The notes beneath the pieces were generated by a model. That model worked only from the letters and a program-made list of their open reading frames with translations. It was not told where the DNA came from and searched no databases. Source: Haemophilus massiliensis (GTDB taxonomy: Bacteria; Pseudomonadota; Gammaproteobacteria; Enterobacterales; Pasteurellaceae). From it: DNA of 34,230 bases. The stretch covers positions 150,093-184,322 of the forward strand of contig LM994636.1 of the NCBI GenBank assembly GCA_000752995.2, given 5' to 3'. This document shows positions 1-9,828 of the stretch, in pieces. Every line of letters starts with the position of its first letter. The first letter of the stretch is position 1. A program made the translations under genes and the position numbers.

Positions 1-888
1 TGATACATCGGATTTGGCAACGGTCGGACTGCGTTTCAGTTTTGGGTTGACTAAGGCGTCGGTTAAGCCTTCGGATAAAATATTCAACGACAGCACGGTT
101 AATAAAATCATTAGACCGGCGAAGGTTGTTGCCCACCAAAAACCGCTCAGAACCAGATTACGTCCTTCGGATAATACGTTGCCCCAAGACGGATGCGGCG
201 GCTGCACGCCAGCGCCGAGGAAAGACAACGAGGCTTCCAGTACAATGGCATCGGCGACCATCACGGTGGCGAAAACCAGCACAGGCGCGGCGGTATTGCG
301 GACTACGTGTTTTAGTAATATGTAAGTGCGGCTACCGCCGATTACACGTTCGGCGCGGATGTAATCTTCCTCCCATTGCGATACAACGTTAGCGCGTACT
401 ACGCGGGCAAGCTGTGGCGTGTAGACGACGGCAATCGTCAAAATGATAACCGGTACAGTGTTACCGAATGTGGCAAGTAACACGGCGGCCAACGCAATAC
501 CCGGAAACGCCATTAAAATATCCATTAAGCGCATAATAACTTCGTTGCCAAATTTATTGGCGGTTGCCGCTGTTGCACCCAAAATACTGCCGAATACAAT
601 TGCCGTGCCGACCGCACCCAGACCGATAAACAGTGAGGTTTGCGCGCCATAAACCAGACGAGAAAAAATATCGCGCCCTAGCCGGTCGGTACCGAACAGG
701 TATTCGCTGCCGGGGGCTTGTACCGGACGTAATGTTTGCAGCGGATCATAAGGTGCGACCCAAGGCGCAAAAATGGCGATTAATGCGACAAACAGAATAA
801 AAATCAGCGCAATTTTGGAGGCGGTCGATAATGCTTTGAATCTTGCACCGCCCGAAGCAAGTCGATCTGCTAATCCTTGACGAAACAT
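1..888 (-). CDS. ABC transporter permease, DppC/GsiD-like (3' end outside window)
   Basis: Second inner-membrane permease of a peptide-type (or related nickel/opine/glutathione) ABC importer. From the ATG at 888 the frame is open to the window edge, giving 296 codons; the family is usually 280-300 residues, so only a few codons can be missing. The N-terminal region has a membrane segment followed by APWVAPYDP and FGTDRLGRDIFSR, which are typical of DppC/OppC N-termini. Further on are the multi-helix permease core and an EAA-type loop (ERVIGGSRTYILLKH..RN) that contacts the ATPase. The start codon overlaps the stop of the upstream permease (TAATG), and GGAG lies 6 nt before it, so translation is probably coupled. 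The two ATPase genes expected for this family would lie beyond the left edge. The substrate cannot be told from the sequence. Confidence 0.93.
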   Translation of the reverse strand, partial: MFRQGLADRLASGGARFKALSTASKIALIFILFVALIAIFAPWVAPYDPLQTLRPVQAPGSEYLFGTDRLGRDIFSRLVYGAQTSLFIGLGAVGTAIVFGSILGATAATANKFGNEVIMRLMDILMAFPGIALAAVLLATFGNTVPVIILTIAVVYTPQLARVVRANVVSQWEEDYIRAERVIGGSRTYILLKHVVRNTAAPVLVFATVMVADAIVLEASLSFLGAGVQPPHPSWGNVLSEGRNLVLSGFWWATTFAGLMILLTVLSLNILSEGLTDALVNPKLKRSPTVAKSDVS

Positions 889-1841
889 TATAAACTCCGA
901 ATTTTTGGATTGATGATAAGGTACAGAATATCAACAATGATATTGACCAATACGAAGGTGAATGCGATGGTCAGTACCACGCCTTGCACTAAGTGTAAGT
1001 CATGGTTCACGATACCGTTAAAAATCAATTTACCCATTCCCGGCAGGTCGAAGATCTGTTCAATCACCACCGCGCCGCCGAGCAAGTAACCTACGCGTAA
1101 ACCCAGTACGGTAACCGGGGTAATCAGCGCATTGCGCAATACGTTATGACGTATAACCGTTGCATAAGGTACACCGTTACCGATTGCGGTACGCACATAG
1201 TCTTTGTCCATTTCTTCTACCATGGTGGTACGCACCACACGGATTAGTGAGGCGCAGACGGGCACCGCCAAGGCGAGCGACGGCAGCGTCATTGAACGGA
1301 TATAGCCGCTCGGATCTTCACTGAACGGAATAAAACCGCCCGATGGAAACCAGTCCAGTTCCAGCGCAAACCATTGAATTAATAAAATACCCAGCCAAAA
1401 AGAAGGGGTCGCGACCGCCGCTACGGAAAGCAAGCGGATAATTTGATCAACCCAGCTGTCACGGTAAAGTGCGGCGATAACTCCTAAGGTAAATGAAACG
1501 ACTGCCGCCAAGAAGACCCCGATAAAGGTGAGCTGTAATGTAAGCGGGAAAGATTTTGCGATAAGTGAAGTAATCGGCTGTTCCGGCGGCGTTGTCATGC
1601 CGAAATCAAATTGAATCGCATTGCCGATAAAACGAATATATTGAACGATAATCGGATCATTAAGTCCGTGTTGTTCGCGGTAAAGTTGTTTCGCCGCTTC
1701 ACTGGCGCTTTCACCCAGCGCGACGGTAGCCGGATCTCCGGGGGTGAATTGCAGAATAATAAAGACCAATGCGCTTACGCCGAGCATCATTATTGGTAAT
1801 GCCATCAGACGGCGTAATAACAAACGAAGTACGATTTCCAT
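888..1841 (-). CDS. ABC transporter permease, DppB/GsiC-like
   Basis: First inner-membrane permease of the same importer, 317 residues, normal for the family. The N-terminus has the usual basic stretch, a first membrane helix and FTPGDPA, a family hallmark. Near the C-terminus is an EAA loop (GNGVPYATVIRHNVLRNA) and then the conserved VIEQIFDLPGMGKL segment. I place the start at the ATG at 1841 because GGAG lies 7 nt upstream. A TTG four codons earlier (1853) is in frame but overlaps that ribosome-binding site. The gene lies 164 bp downstream of the binding-protein gene, with two hairpins between them, and overlaps the next permease by one base. A heterodimer with the DppC-like protein is the expected arrangement. 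The substrate is unknown. Confidence 0.94.
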   Translation of the reverse strand: MEIVLRLLLRRLMALPIMMLGVSALVFIILQFTPGDPATVALGESASEAAKQLYREQHGLNDPIIVQYIRFIGNAIQFDFGMTTPPEQPITSLIAKSFPLTLQLTFIGVFLAAVVSFTLGVIAALYRDSWVDQIIRLLSVAAVATPSFWLGILLIQWFALELDWFPSGGFIPFSEDPSGYIRSMTLPSLALAVPVCASLIRVVRTTMVEEMDKDYVRTAIGNGVPYATVIRHNVLRNALITPVTVLGLRVGYLLGGAVVIEQIFDLPGMGKLIFNGIVNHDLHLVQGVVLTIAFTFVLVNIIVDILYLIINPKIRSL

Positions 1842-1902
1842 TTTTTTCTCCAACTACAAGAACGGTTCGTAGGATAGCTTGTATAAATAAATTGTATAAA
1901 AA

Positions 1903-1942
1903 ACGGCGGATTGATTAATTGTCTGATTAATTGTGCCGCCGT
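1903..1942 (-). terminator. Intra-operon terminator-like hairpin between binding protein and permease
   Basis: Read on the minus strand, arms ACGGCGG and CCGCCGT (7 bp, perfect) enclose a loop that can pair further through ATTAAT/ATTAAT. The right arm is followed by a run of T and then ATAC, as in an intrinsic terminator. It lies between the binding-protein stop and the permease start. Partial termination here would give more binding protein than permease, a common arrangement in ABC importers; this effect is inferred. Confidence 0.6.
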
Positions 1943-1973
1943 AGAAACATCTGAGGAACGATTCCTTGAAATT

Positions 1974-1997
1974 CCCACCTCGGTTGGGCGAGGCGGG
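1974..1997 (-). other. Hairpin just after the binding-protein stop codon
   Basis: On the minus strand CCCGCCTCG, a 6-nt loop and CGAGGTGGG form a 9-bp stem with one G-T wobble, beginning 8 nt after the stop codon at 2006. No T-run follows, so it is more likely an mRNA 3'-end stabiliser for the binding-protein message than a terminator. Confidence 0.5.
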
Positions 1998-2005
1998 ATT
2001 TATGG

Positions 2006-3595
2006 CTATTTGCGACCTACACCAAGGAATGACATACCTGTTGTTGGTAACGGTTGGAAACCGTCCAGCGTTTTATCGTTCCATGCAGTAGGCAGTTTAC
2101 GGTGAACAATTGGGTACAGTGGTACTTGTTCAGCGATAATATTAATTGCTTTTTCCCAGGCATCTTTTGCATCGCCCGGTGCTTTAGCTTTAATTGCGGC
2201 ATCAAGCAGCTCCTGTACTTGCGCGTATTCCGGGGTGTCCGACCAGCCGAAGCGTTTTTTCGGCCAGACATCACCGCGATACCACCAACTCAGTAATAAA
2301 TCCAGATCGTTACTGAATACGGACGGATCGCCCGGTGCCATAACGACTTCATAAGCGCCTTTATCCACATGACCGCCGTATAATGCACCGGATTGCAGAT
2401 GCTGCAAGGTGACTTTCACACCCGGCAGTTTATTCCAAGATTCCAATACCAACGGCGCACATTCTTTTACCCAAGAGTGATCGGTGGACAGCAGCTGGAA
2501 ATTCAGGCTGTCAACGCCGGCTTGTTTTAATAATTCAATGGCTTTTTTCTCGTCATAGCTATATTGGGTAGAGGCTTTTACGTAATCCGGATGTGTTGTT
2601 TGCACATAAGAAGTCGCGGCTTCCGCATTGCCGAGGAATACCACATCAATCAGTTTTTGCGTATCCAGCGCATAGTGCAATGCTTGGCGTACTTTCGGAT
2701 TATCAAACGGGGCTTTTTTGCAGTTAAACATTAGGAACAGCAAACCGAAAGATTGTACGGATTCGACCGTGCCTTTCCGTTTCAAGCGTTCGGAATCCAG
2801 ATATGGTACGCTTTCCATTGCCTGTGTACGACCGGATTCCTGTGCAGTGACGCGAGCGGCATCATCGGAAAGCAGGAACCAGTTCATTTTTTCTACACGC
2901 GCCGGATAAGGGCCGTTATATGCGTTGAAAGCTTCAAAGACGATACGGTCGTCTTTTACCGCAGACACGAATTTATACGGACCGGAACCGACCGGGTTGG
3001 CGTCAAACGCGGTTTGTCCGACGGATTCAACAATATGTTTCGGGACGATTTTTACAATACCCAGACGTAATTTCAGAATGGCAAACGGGTATTTGAGTTT
3101 GAATTCGACCACTTTGTCATCTACTGCTTTGACCGATTCAATAAACGGGATGAACTGGGCAAATAAAGAATTTTTCGCCGGATCCAGCACGCGTTCGTAG
3201 GAATATACCACATCTTCTGGTGTGACTGGTTTGCCGTCATGGAATGTCGCCCCTTCACGCAGGGTAATACGCCAGGTGGTTTCATCTACTTGTTCCGGCT
3301 CTTTTGCCGCCAGTGCCAGATAAGGCTGGCGAGTGGCTGGATGCAGATCCACCAAACCTTCGAAAATATGCAGATTAGCCGCCATTGCCGAAGCACCGCT
3401 GGAAGTCGCAGGGTCGAAACCGGTGGAAAGCGGATAGGCGATACCCGCCTGAATAACGCTGCCAGCCGCAGGTGCTGCCGCGAAAGCTTTCGGTGCGAAT
3501 GAACCCAAGGTACCGCTAAACGCAATTCCAGCGCCGACACCGGCGAGTACTTTCATAAAATTACGGCGAGATTCATTTTCAATATGATTTGTCAT
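2006..3595 (-). CDS. Periplasmic substrate-binding protein, SBP_bac_5 family, Tat signal
   Basis: Extracytoplasmic binding protein of the importer, 529 residues, family 5 (peptides, nickel, opines, glutathione, heme-like ligands). The N-terminus carries ESRRNFMK (residues 8-15), which matches the twin-arginine pattern S-R-R-x-F-x-K. A moderately hydrophobic, Gly/Ala-rich segment and a likely AFA-A cleavage near residue 40 follow. There is no lipobox cysteine. The mature part has the family's [24 protein letters not shown] and GSGPYKF segments and a C-terminal PLYPIVH motif. The ATG at 3595 has a strong site, AAAGGAG, 5 nt upstream. The gene is first in the operon and faces ubiE divergently. 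Most family-5 binding proteins use Sec, so Tat export is unusual; the translocase itself (tatABC) lies 3.6 kb away. The ligand is not identifiable. Confidence 0.93.
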   Translation of the reverse strand: MTNHIENESRRNFMKVLAGVGAGIAFSGTLGSFAPKAFAAAPAAGSVIQAGIAYPLSTGFDPATSSGASAMAANLHIFEGLVDLHPATRQPYLALAAKEPEQVDETTWRITLREGATFHDGKPVTPEDVVYSYERVLDPAKNSLFAQFIPFIESVKAVDDKVVEFKLKYPFAILKLRLGIVKIVPKHIVESVGQTAFDANPVGSGPYKFVSAVKDDRIVFEAFNAYNGPYPARVEKMNWFLLSDDAARVTAQESGRTQAMESVPYLDSERLKRKGTVESVQSFGLLFLMFNCKKAPFDNPKVRQALHYALDTQKLIDVVFLGNAEAATSYVQTTHPDYVKASTQYSYDEKKAIELLKQAGVDSLNFQLLSTDHSWVKECAPLVLESWNKLPGVKVTLQHLQSGALYGGHVDKGAYEVVMAPGDPSVFSNDLDLLLSWWYRGDVWPKKRFGWSDTPEYAQVQELLDAAIKAKAPGDAKDAWEKAINIIAEQVPLYPIVHRKLPTAWNDKTLDGFQPLPTTGMSFLGVGRK

Positions 3596-3620
3596 AAACG
3601 CTCCTTTAGTGATAACTGAG

Positions 3621-3647
3621 TTTCTGATGTATAACCGGCATCAGAAA
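3621..3647 (-). other. 9-bp inverted repeat in the leader of the binding-protein gene
   Basis: TTTCTGATG and CATCAGAAA are perfect inverted copies separated by 9 nt. They lie 26-52 nt upstream of the binding-protein start, between the predicted promoter and the ribosome-binding site. It could be an RNA hairpin or a regulator's operator; I cannot assign it. Confidence 0.5.
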
Positions 3648-3671
3648 TAACATGCTCTGAACAACCATGGG

Positions 3672-3728
3672 TTCATTTCAGCGTTGTAAAAATGAAGTGA
3701 ATTTATCAATATTTAAGCGTGAAATGAA
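3672..3728. repeat. Three related 9-mers in the transporter leader
   Basis: TTCATTTCA (3672-3680) is followed by TGAAGTGAA (3693-3701, one mismatch to its inverse) and TGAAATGAA (3720-3728, its exact inverse). They lie just downstream of the predicted transcription start. The arrangement allows alternative hairpins or an array of operator half-sites; neither is proven. Confidence 0.4.
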
Positions 3729-3736
3729 TTGTTTTT

Positions 3737-3764
3737 ATCATAATATGTTGTATAGCGCTGTCAA
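3737..3764 (-). promoter_or_regulatory. Sigma-70 promoter of the ABC-transporter operon
   Basis: On the minus strand there is a perfect -35 TTGACA (3764-3759), a 16-bp spacer and -10 TATGAT (3742-3737). The start of transcription would be near 3730, giving a leader of about 135 nt. Confidence 0.65.
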
Positions 3765-3791
3765 GAAGATATCGGAAGGATAATTTATATT

Positions 3792-3807
3792 TGTGACTTC
3801 TATCACG
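3792..3807. promoter_or_regulatory. Candidate CRP site
   Basis: TGTGA-CTTCTA-TCACG matches the CRP core TGTGA-N6-TCACA with one mismatch. Its centre is about 70 bp upstream of the predicted start for the transporter operon, close to the -71.5 position used by class I CRP-activated promoters. It could also act on ubiE, which is transcribed away from it. Confidence 0.6.
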
Positions 3808-3887
3808 AAAATCAGTGGTTTAGACAAGTTGATAGGATGATATTGAGGCGATTTCAACGTTGCTGCAATTTTTATTATACGGCAAAA

Positions 3888-3919
3888 ATAACAAAGAAAA
3901 TGTTCGCTTTTTTTGTTAT
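3888..3919 (+). other. AT-rich hairpin upstream of ubiE
   Basis: ATAACAAAGAAA and TTTTTTTGTTAT pair over 12 positions (one G-T wobble) around an 8-nt loop, ending 34 nt before the ubiE start. It may be a leader structure or overlap the ubiE promoter. No convincing -35/-10 pair for ubiE was found in this gap (3808-3953). Confidence 0.4.
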
Positions 3920-3953
3920 CCTAAGGCTAATTTTTATTTTACGGATAATCTTT

Positions 3954-4742
3954 ATGTACACCGAAAATCTTGAGCAAAATCCACCGCACTTTTCTGAAGC
4001 GGAAGAAACAACGCATTTCGGCTTTAAAACGGTCGCCAAGTCGGACAAACAGAAAATGGTGGCGAATGTTTTTCATTCCGTTGCGGGAAAGTACGACTTA
4101 ATGAACGATCTGTTATCTTTCGGTATTCATCGGCTTTGGAAGCGTTTTACCATTGACTGCAGCGGCGTGCGTAAAGGGCATAAAGTGCTGGATCTGGCCG
4201 GCGGCACGGGCGATTTTTCCGCCAAGTTTTCACGGATTGTCGGAGAGGCGGGCGAGGTTATTTTGGCGGACATCAATTCTTCCATGCTGGAAGTCGGGCG
4301 AGAAAAGCTGCGTAATCTCGGTGTGGTGGGCAATATTCATTACGTGCAGGCGAACGCTGAAGCGCTGCCGTTTCCCGATAATACGTTCGATTGCGTGATT
4401 ATCAGTTTCGGTTTGCGCAATGTGACCGATAAAGAAAAAGCGTTGCGTTCCATGTTCCGGGTGTTAAAACCCGGCGGTCGTTTGCTGGTGCTGGAATTTT
4501 CCAAACCGATTTTGGATCCGTTAAGTAAAATTTATAATTTCTATTCCTTTAATATTCTGCCGAAAATTGGCGAAGCGGTGGTTAACGACGGCGACAGTTA
4601 TCGCTATCTGGCGGAATCGATCCGCATGCACCCGGCACAAAATGTGCTGAAAACGATGATGAGCGAGGCGGGCTTTGAGCAGGTAAGCTATTACAACCTG
4701 AGCGCCGGTATTGTGGCGCTGCATCTCGGTTATAAATTTTAG
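3954..4742 (+). CDS. ubiE: Ubiquinone/menaquinone biosynthesis C-methyltransferase UbiE
   Basis: SAM-dependent C-methyltransferase used in both ubiquinone and menaquinone synthesis. The protein has 262 residues, as expected. SAM motif [11 protein letters not shown] is at residues 78-87, followed by the acidic loop LADIN and the family segments [14 protein letters not shown] and [17 protein letters not shown]. The frame is open further upstream to 3837, but that extension encodes a hydrophobic, AT-rich peptide with no family similarity. The ATG at 3954 gives the normal N-terminus, although its ribosome-binding site (GGAT) is weak. A USS copy lies inside the gene (3983-3991), encoding part of PPHFS. 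It heads the ubiE-ubiJ-ubiB group, with ubiJ starting 9 nt after its stop. Confidence 0.97.
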   Translation: MYTENLEQNPPHFSEAEETTHFGFKTVAKSDKQKMVANVFHSVAGKYDLMNDLLSFGIHRLWKRFTIDCSGVRKGHKVLDLAGGTGDFSAKFSRIVGEAGEVILADINSSMLEVGREKLRNLGVVGNIHYVQANAEALPFPDNTFDCVIISFGLRNVTDKEKALRSMFRVLKPGGRLLVLEFSKPILDPLSKIYNFYSFNILPKIGEAVVNDGDSYRYLAESIRMHPAQNVLKTMMSEAGFEQVSYYNLSAGIVALHLGYKF

Positions 4743-4751
4743 GACGATAAT

Positions 4752-5384
4752 ATGCTGCTGGATTTTGACATGTTAAAAACGCAATTAATGCTGCCTCAGC
4801 TGTTTAACAGCGGTTTGGAAACGCTGTTGAATTATTTGCTACAGCGTTCCGACGGTGCGGCCTATTTGCGTAAATTAAACGGTAAGGTGCTGGCGCTGCG
4901 GTTGCAGAAAATTGACATGCCGCTTTATTTTGTATTTTCCGCCCGACGCATTGATCTGCTGCATCAATATGCTGACGAGCCGGATTGTGCCGTAGAAATT
5001 GCCGCGGGTTTATTGTTTAACCTACCGAAAAAATCACAGCTCAGCACATGTATTAACGCGCAATCCATTCGGCTGCAAGGCGATTTGCAGGTGTTGCAGG
5101 ATTTTGTCGGTTTGCTTGAACGGTTGGAAAACGATCCCGCCGAGCTGATTTCCCCTTATGTGGGCGATGTGGCGGCGCATAGTGCGGTCAGTTTTTTGCG
5201 CGTTTTCGGCATGGCAATTAAGCGCAAAAGTGCGCAAAGCCAACGTTATTGGGGCGAACGTTTAACCGAGGAATGGGCATTGCTGGCACCGAGTTTAGCC
5301 ATCGCGGATTTTTGTGAACAGGTAAAAACACTGGAAAAACAGACCGCACTTTTTGAGCGCAAGCTGGCAGATTATGAAAAATGA
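4752..5384 (+). CDS. ubiJ: Ubiquinone biosynthesis accessory factor UbiJ
   Basis: UbiJ (formerly YigP) is an SCP2-domain protein that binds polyprenyl lipids and helps organise the aerobic ubiquinone enzymes with UbiK. The protein has 210 residues, close to the E. coli form. The SCP2-like fold covers roughly residues 15-110, including the IRLQGDLQVLQDF strand-helix segment. The C-terminus (about 165-210) is an amphipathic helix (EQVKTLEKQTALFERKLADYEK, split here by its USS-encoded residues) likely to form a coiled coil. AGGA lies shortly before the ATG, overlapping the end of ubiE. The identification rests mainly on its position between ubiE and ubiB, together with length and fold pattern. 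Confidence 0.92.
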   Translation: MLLDFDMLKTQLMLPQLFNSGLETLLNYLLQRSDGAAYLRKLNGKVLALRLQKIDMPLYFVFSARRIDLLHQYADEPDCAVEIAAGLLFNLPKKSQLSTCINAQSIRLQGDLQVLQDFVGLLERLENDPAELISPYVGDVAAHSAVSFLRVFGMAIKRKSAQSQRYWGERLTEEWALLAPSLAIADFCEQVKTLEKQTALFERKLADYEK

Positions 5385-5469
5385 TATGTCGTTTGGCATC
5401 ATGTTCCCACGGCGGCGCAATATTGTTATTATGGCGCGAAGACAGATTTCGCAGTGATGATTTGAGCGA

Positions 5470-7107
5470 ATGAAATTAAAAGACATCAAACGATTATATA
5501 CTATCGTCAAAACCTTTCTGCATTACGGCATTGATGAAATCCTGCCGCATAATCGTTATACCCGCCCGCTTCGTTGCTGGCGCAATTCACTGTTTTGGCT
5601 GCGCAACCGACATCCGCATCAAGCGTTTGGGCTGCGCCTGCGGCTGGCGTTGCAGGAACTGGGGCCGGTGTGGATTAAACTGGGGCAAATGCTGTCCACC
5701 CGGCGTGATTTGTTTCCGCCGGACATTGCCGATGAGCTGGCGTTGCTGCAAGATCAGGTCGCGCCTTTTGACGGACAGTCCGCTCGCGCGCAAATTGAGC
5801 GGGCATTGGGCGCAAAGCTTGAAACTTGGTTTGTGGAATTTGATGAAAATGCGCTGGCATCGGCGTCTATCGCACAGGTGCATACGGCAAAATTCAATGC
5901 GCAACAGGACGCCGCCGGCAAAGATGTGGTGATTAAGGTGCTGCGTCCGGACATTCAGTCGCAAATCAAGGCGGATTTAAGCTGGATGTATAAGCTGGCG
6001 GGTTGGATTCCGCGTTTGTCGGCGGAGGGCTATCGTTTGCGCGCGGTGGAAGTGATTCGCGAATATGAGAAGACATTGCGCGACGAGCTGGATTTGCGTA
6101 CGGAAATGGCGAATGCCGTTCGTCTGCGCAATAATTTTACTGACAGCCCCATGTTGTATATTCCGCAGATGTATCCGCAGTTCTGCCATCAGAACGTAAT
6201 TGTGATGGAACGTATTTACGGTATTCCGGTATCGGATATTGAGGCGTTAGAGCGCAATGGTACGGATATGAAATTACTGGCGGAACGCGGTGTGCAGGTA
6301 TTTTTCACACAGGTTTTCCGCGACAGCTTTTTTCACGCCGATATGCACCCCGGCAATATTTTTGTGAATCCTCGGCATCCGGCGGATCCGCAATATATCG
6401 GAATTGACTGCGGGATTGTGGGAAAACTGAATGACAATGACAAACGCTATTTGGCGGAAAGTTTCGTGGCGTTTTTCAATCGTGATTACCGCCGTGTGGC
6501 GCAAATGCACGTGGATGCCGGCTGGACGCCGCGCGATACCGACATTGACGCATTTGAACAAGCGTTTCGTGAGGTGTGCGAACCGATTTTCGCCAAACCG
6601 TTATCAGAGATTTCTTTCGCACAGGTGCTGCTTAATCTGTTTAATGTGGCGCGTGAATTTAATATGCAGGTACAGCCGCAGCTGGTGTTGTTGCAGAAAA
6701 CGTTGCTTTATATCGAAGGGCTTGGGCGCCAGTTATATCCGCAGCTGGATTTATGGGATACCGCGAAACCGTTTTTGCAGGATTGGCTGAATGAGCAAAT
6801 GGGCGTAAAAAACTTGGCTAAACGCATGGTGGGGAAATTACCTTATCTACAAGAACACTTGCCGGAATTTCCGGAAATGCTGATCGGCGCTTTACGTCAA
6901 CAGCGGTTAATCAGTGAACAGTTGCGTGAGATAAATCTTAAGCTGAGCCGACAGCAGCGCTGGGCTAACAAGGCGTTTGCTTTATTAAGCGGGGGGATTA
7001 TTTTTATTGGCACGTTGTGGCAATTCAGTGCGTTGCCCGTTGGGCTAAGCGGACTGTTATTGATACTCGGTCTGCTGATTGGGTTCGTCGGCTTTCTCTT
7101 ACCGTAG
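5470..7107 (+). CDS. ubiB: UbiB, ABC1/ADCK-family ATPase for ubiquinone biosynthesis
   Basis: Atypical protein-kinase-like ATPase needed for ubiquinone synthesis, thought to help extract lipid precursors from the membrane. It has 545 residues, the usual length. The family's KxGQ motif is at residues 70-73 (KLGQ) and the alanine-rich nucleotide loop near 128-138 ([12 protein letters not shown]). The ATP-binding lysine is in VIKVLRP (K156). The catalytic-loop equivalent HADMHPGN is at 289-296, and DCG (313-315) replaces the kinase DFG. Two C-terminal hydrophobic helices (about 498-545) anchor it in the inner membrane. An 85-nt gap separates it from ubiJ. Confidence 0.97.
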   Translation: MKLKDIKRLYTIVKTFLHYGIDEILPHNRYTRPLRCWRNSLFWLRNRHPHQAFGLRLRLALQELGPVWIKLGQMLSTRRDLFPPDIADELALLQDQVAPFDGQSARAQIERALGAKLETWFVEFDENALASASIAQVHTAKFNAQQDAAGKDVVIKVLRPDIQSQIKADLSWMYKLAGWIPRLSAEGYRLRAVEVIREYEKTLRDELDLRTEMANAVRLRNNFTDSPMLYIPQMYPQFCHQNVIVMERIYGIPVSDIEALERNGTDMKLLAERGVQVFFTQVFRDSFFHADMHPGNIFVNPRHPADPQYIGIDCGIVGKLNDNDKRYLAESFVAFFNRDYRRVAQMHVDAGWTPRDTDIDAFEQAFREVCEPIFAKPLSEISFAQVLLNLFNVAREFNMQVQPQLVLLQKTLLYIEGLGRQLYPQLDLWDTAKPFLQDWLNEQMGVKNLAKRMVGKLPYLQEHLPEFPEMLIGALRQQRLISEQLREINLKLSRQQRWANKAFALLSGGIIFIGTLWQFSALPVGLSGLLLILGLLIGFVGFLLP

Positions 7108-7139
7108 CCGCAATTTTTAAAAATAATCTCAATTGACTA

Positions 7140-7168
7140 TTGTTCATATAGGGCAAAACAGTTATAGT
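7140..7168 (+). promoter_or_regulatory. Candidate promoter of tatABC
   Basis: A -10 TATAGT (7163-7168) lies 17 bp downstream of TTGTTC (7140-7145), which is a weak -35. It would start transcription about 35 nt before the tatA ATG, within the 101-bp gap after ubiB. Confidence 0.4.
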
Positions 7169-7208
7169 CAGCGCTGATTTTATAAATTGATTGCATAGGA
7201 GATTAAAA

Positions 7209-7439
7209 ATGGGTCTTGGTGGTGTAAGTATTTGGCAATTATTGATTGTTTTGCTGATTGTCTTGGTGTTTTTTGGCACGAAAAAACTGCGTAATATCGG
7301 TTCTGATTTAGGCACGGCGGTAAAAGGGTTCAAGGATGCAATGAAAGATGAACCGAAAGATGCCGAGTTTAAAAAAATCAGCGATGACGCTGAAAAAAAA
7401 GCACAAACTGACAATGTAAAAGAAAAAGAACAGGCTTAA
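7209..7439 (+). CDS. tatA: Sec-independent protein translocase subunit TatA
   Basis: Pore-forming subunit of the twin-arginine translocase, which exports folded proteins across the inner membrane. It has 76 residues: [10 protein letters not shown], one transmembrane helix (about 8-24), the hinge [11 protein letters not shown], an amphipathic helix ([16 protein letters not shown]) and a charged tail. The ATG at 7209 is chosen because AGGAGA ends 6 nt upstream; an earlier TTG at 7191 is a poorer choice. tatB follows after 3 nt. It belongs to tatABC, directly after ubiB as in enterobacteria. Confidence 0.97.
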   Translation: MGLGGVSIWQLLIVLLIVLVFFGTKKLRNIGSDLGTAVKGFKDAMKDEPKDAEFKKISDDAEKKAQTDNVKEKEQA

Positions 7440-7442
7440 TCC

Positions 7443-7982
7443 GTGTTTGATATTGGTTTTTCCGAATTAGTTTTAATCCTGATCGTCGGGCTAGTGGTAC
7501 TGGGGCCGCAGCGTTTGCCGGTGGCGATCCGTACTGTAATGGGTTGGGTGCGGACAATCCGTGGAATGGCGGCGAATGTGCAAAATGAGCTGAATCAGGA
7601 ATTAAAATTGCAGGAGCTACAGGAAAGTATTAAAAAAGCCGAGCACCTTAATCTTCAGCAATTATCACCGGAACTCGGTAAAACCGTAGAAGAGCTGAGA
7701 GCATCGGCACAAAAAATAAAAGCGGATCTGGAGAAAAAAGCCGCAGAAACCAATACCGATTTCCAGCAACAGATTCGAGAACTGAAAGATTCCGTTGAAA
7801 AAACCGTCGACAATAATGAACGAAATACGGAAAACGCCGAACAACAAGGCGATCTTTCGCCAGCGGAAGTCGCCGAATTGGCAGAACAGGATGATCCGAT
7901 AACGCGTATGGCGAATTATTATCCCGAAGAGGATACGCTTGCCAATGTTAAGCCAACGGAAAATAAGAAATCAGCGAGTTAA
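7443..7982 (+). CDS. tatB: Sec-independent protein translocase subunit TatB (GTG start)
   Basis: Receptor-complex subunit that, with TatC, binds twin-arginine signal peptides. It has 179 residues: [21 protein letters not shown], with a transmembrane helix at about 4-21, the LGPQRLPV hinge that marks TatB, an amphipathic helix, and a long acidic, Glu/Lys-rich, coiled-coil-like tail. It starts with GTG 3 nt after tatA, so translation is likely coupled. The tail from about residue 85 is low in complexity, as is common in this subunit. Confidence 0.96.
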   Translation: MFDIGFSELVLILIVGLVVLGPQRLPVAIRTVMGWVRTIRGMAANVQNELNQELKLQELQESIKKAEHLNLQQLSPELGKTVEELRASAQKIKADLEKKAAETNTDFQQQIRELKDSVEKTVDNNERNTENAEQQGDLSPAEVAELAEQDDPITRMANYYPEEDTLANVKPTENKKSAS

Positions 7983-7988
7983 CTTTTT

Positions 7989-8741
7989 ATGAGTGTTGAA
8001 GAAACTCAGCCTTTAATCAGCCACTTGATCGAGCTGCGCAACCGCTTGTTGCGCTGCGTCGTTTTTGTGGCGGTGGTTTTTCTGGCATTGGTTTATTTTG
8101 CCAATGATATTTATAATTTTGTGGCGGCGCCGCTGTTGAATGTGATGCCCGCCGGCATGAGCATGATTGCCACCAATATTGCTACACCGTTTTTCACCCC
8201 GCTTAAATTGACCGGTGTGGTTGCAATCTTTTTATCGGTACCGTTTTTGCTCTATCAACTGTGGGCGTTTATTGCGCCGGCGTTATATCAAAACGAAAAA
8301 AAACTGGTTTATCCGCTGTTGTTTTCCAGTACTTTGTTATTTTATCTCGGCGTAGCTTTTGCATATTATGTAGTCTTTCCGCTGGTATTCGGTTTTTTGA
8401 CCAAAACTGCACCGGAAGGCGTGGCGATTGCCACCGACATCAGCAGTTATCTGGATTTTGTGCTGACCATTTTTCTGGCTTTCGGCGTCTGCTTTGAAGT
8501 GCCCGTGGCGATTATATTACTATGCTGGACCGGCGTAACGACGGTGGCGGATTTAAAAACCAAACGACCTTATATTATTGTCAGTGCATTTGTTATCGGC
8601 ATGCTGCTTACGCCGCCGGATATTTTTTCCCAGACGTTATTAGCCGTACCGATGTGCTTATTGTTTGAAGTCGGCTTGCTGTTCGCACGTTTTTATCAAC
8701 CGAAAGACCAGGATGCAGGCGATGATGCCGCATCGGTATAA
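7989..8741 (+). CDS. tatC: Sec-independent protein translocase subunit TatC
   Basis: Polytopic subunit that recognises the twin-arginine motif. It has 250 residues and six hydrophobic segments. The N-terminal cytoplasmic part has [12 protein letters not shown], a family signature containing the conserved glutamate and arginines. Other signatures are [24 protein letters not shown] and [14 protein letters not shown], with TPPDIFSQ before the last helices. It starts 6 nt after tatB and is followed by an intrinsic terminator. A likely client in this window is the twin-arginine binding protein at 2006-3595. Confidence 0.98.
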   Translation: MSVEETQPLISHLIELRNRLLRCVVFVAVVFLALVYFANDIYNFVAAPLLNVMPAGMSMIATNIATPFFTPLKLTGVVAIFLSVPFLLYQLWAFIAPALYQNEKKLVYPLLFSSTLLFYLGVAFAYYVVFPLVFGFLTKTAPEGVAIATDISSYLDFVLTIFLAFGVCFEVPVAIILLCWTGVTTVADLKTKRPYIIVSAFVIGMLLTPPDIFSQTLLAVPMCLLFEVGLLFARFYQPKDQDAGDDAASV

Positions 8742-8748
8742 GCAATGA

Positions 8749-9819
<1,071 letters not shown>

Positions 9820-9828
9820 GGATAACTT

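Noticed and set aside
1842..1853. TTG start four codons upstream for the DppB-like permease
   Set aside because: It overlaps the GGAG that serves the ATG at 1841 and has no ribosome-binding site of its own.
3837..3953. 39-codon N-terminal extension of UbiE
   Set aside because: The extension is AT-rich, hydrophobic and unlike UbiE; the ATG at 3954 gives the family length.
5385..5469. Small RNA like EsrE near ubiJ/ubiB
   Set aside because: Such an RNA is described at this locus in E. coli, but I saw no promoter plus terminator pair here.
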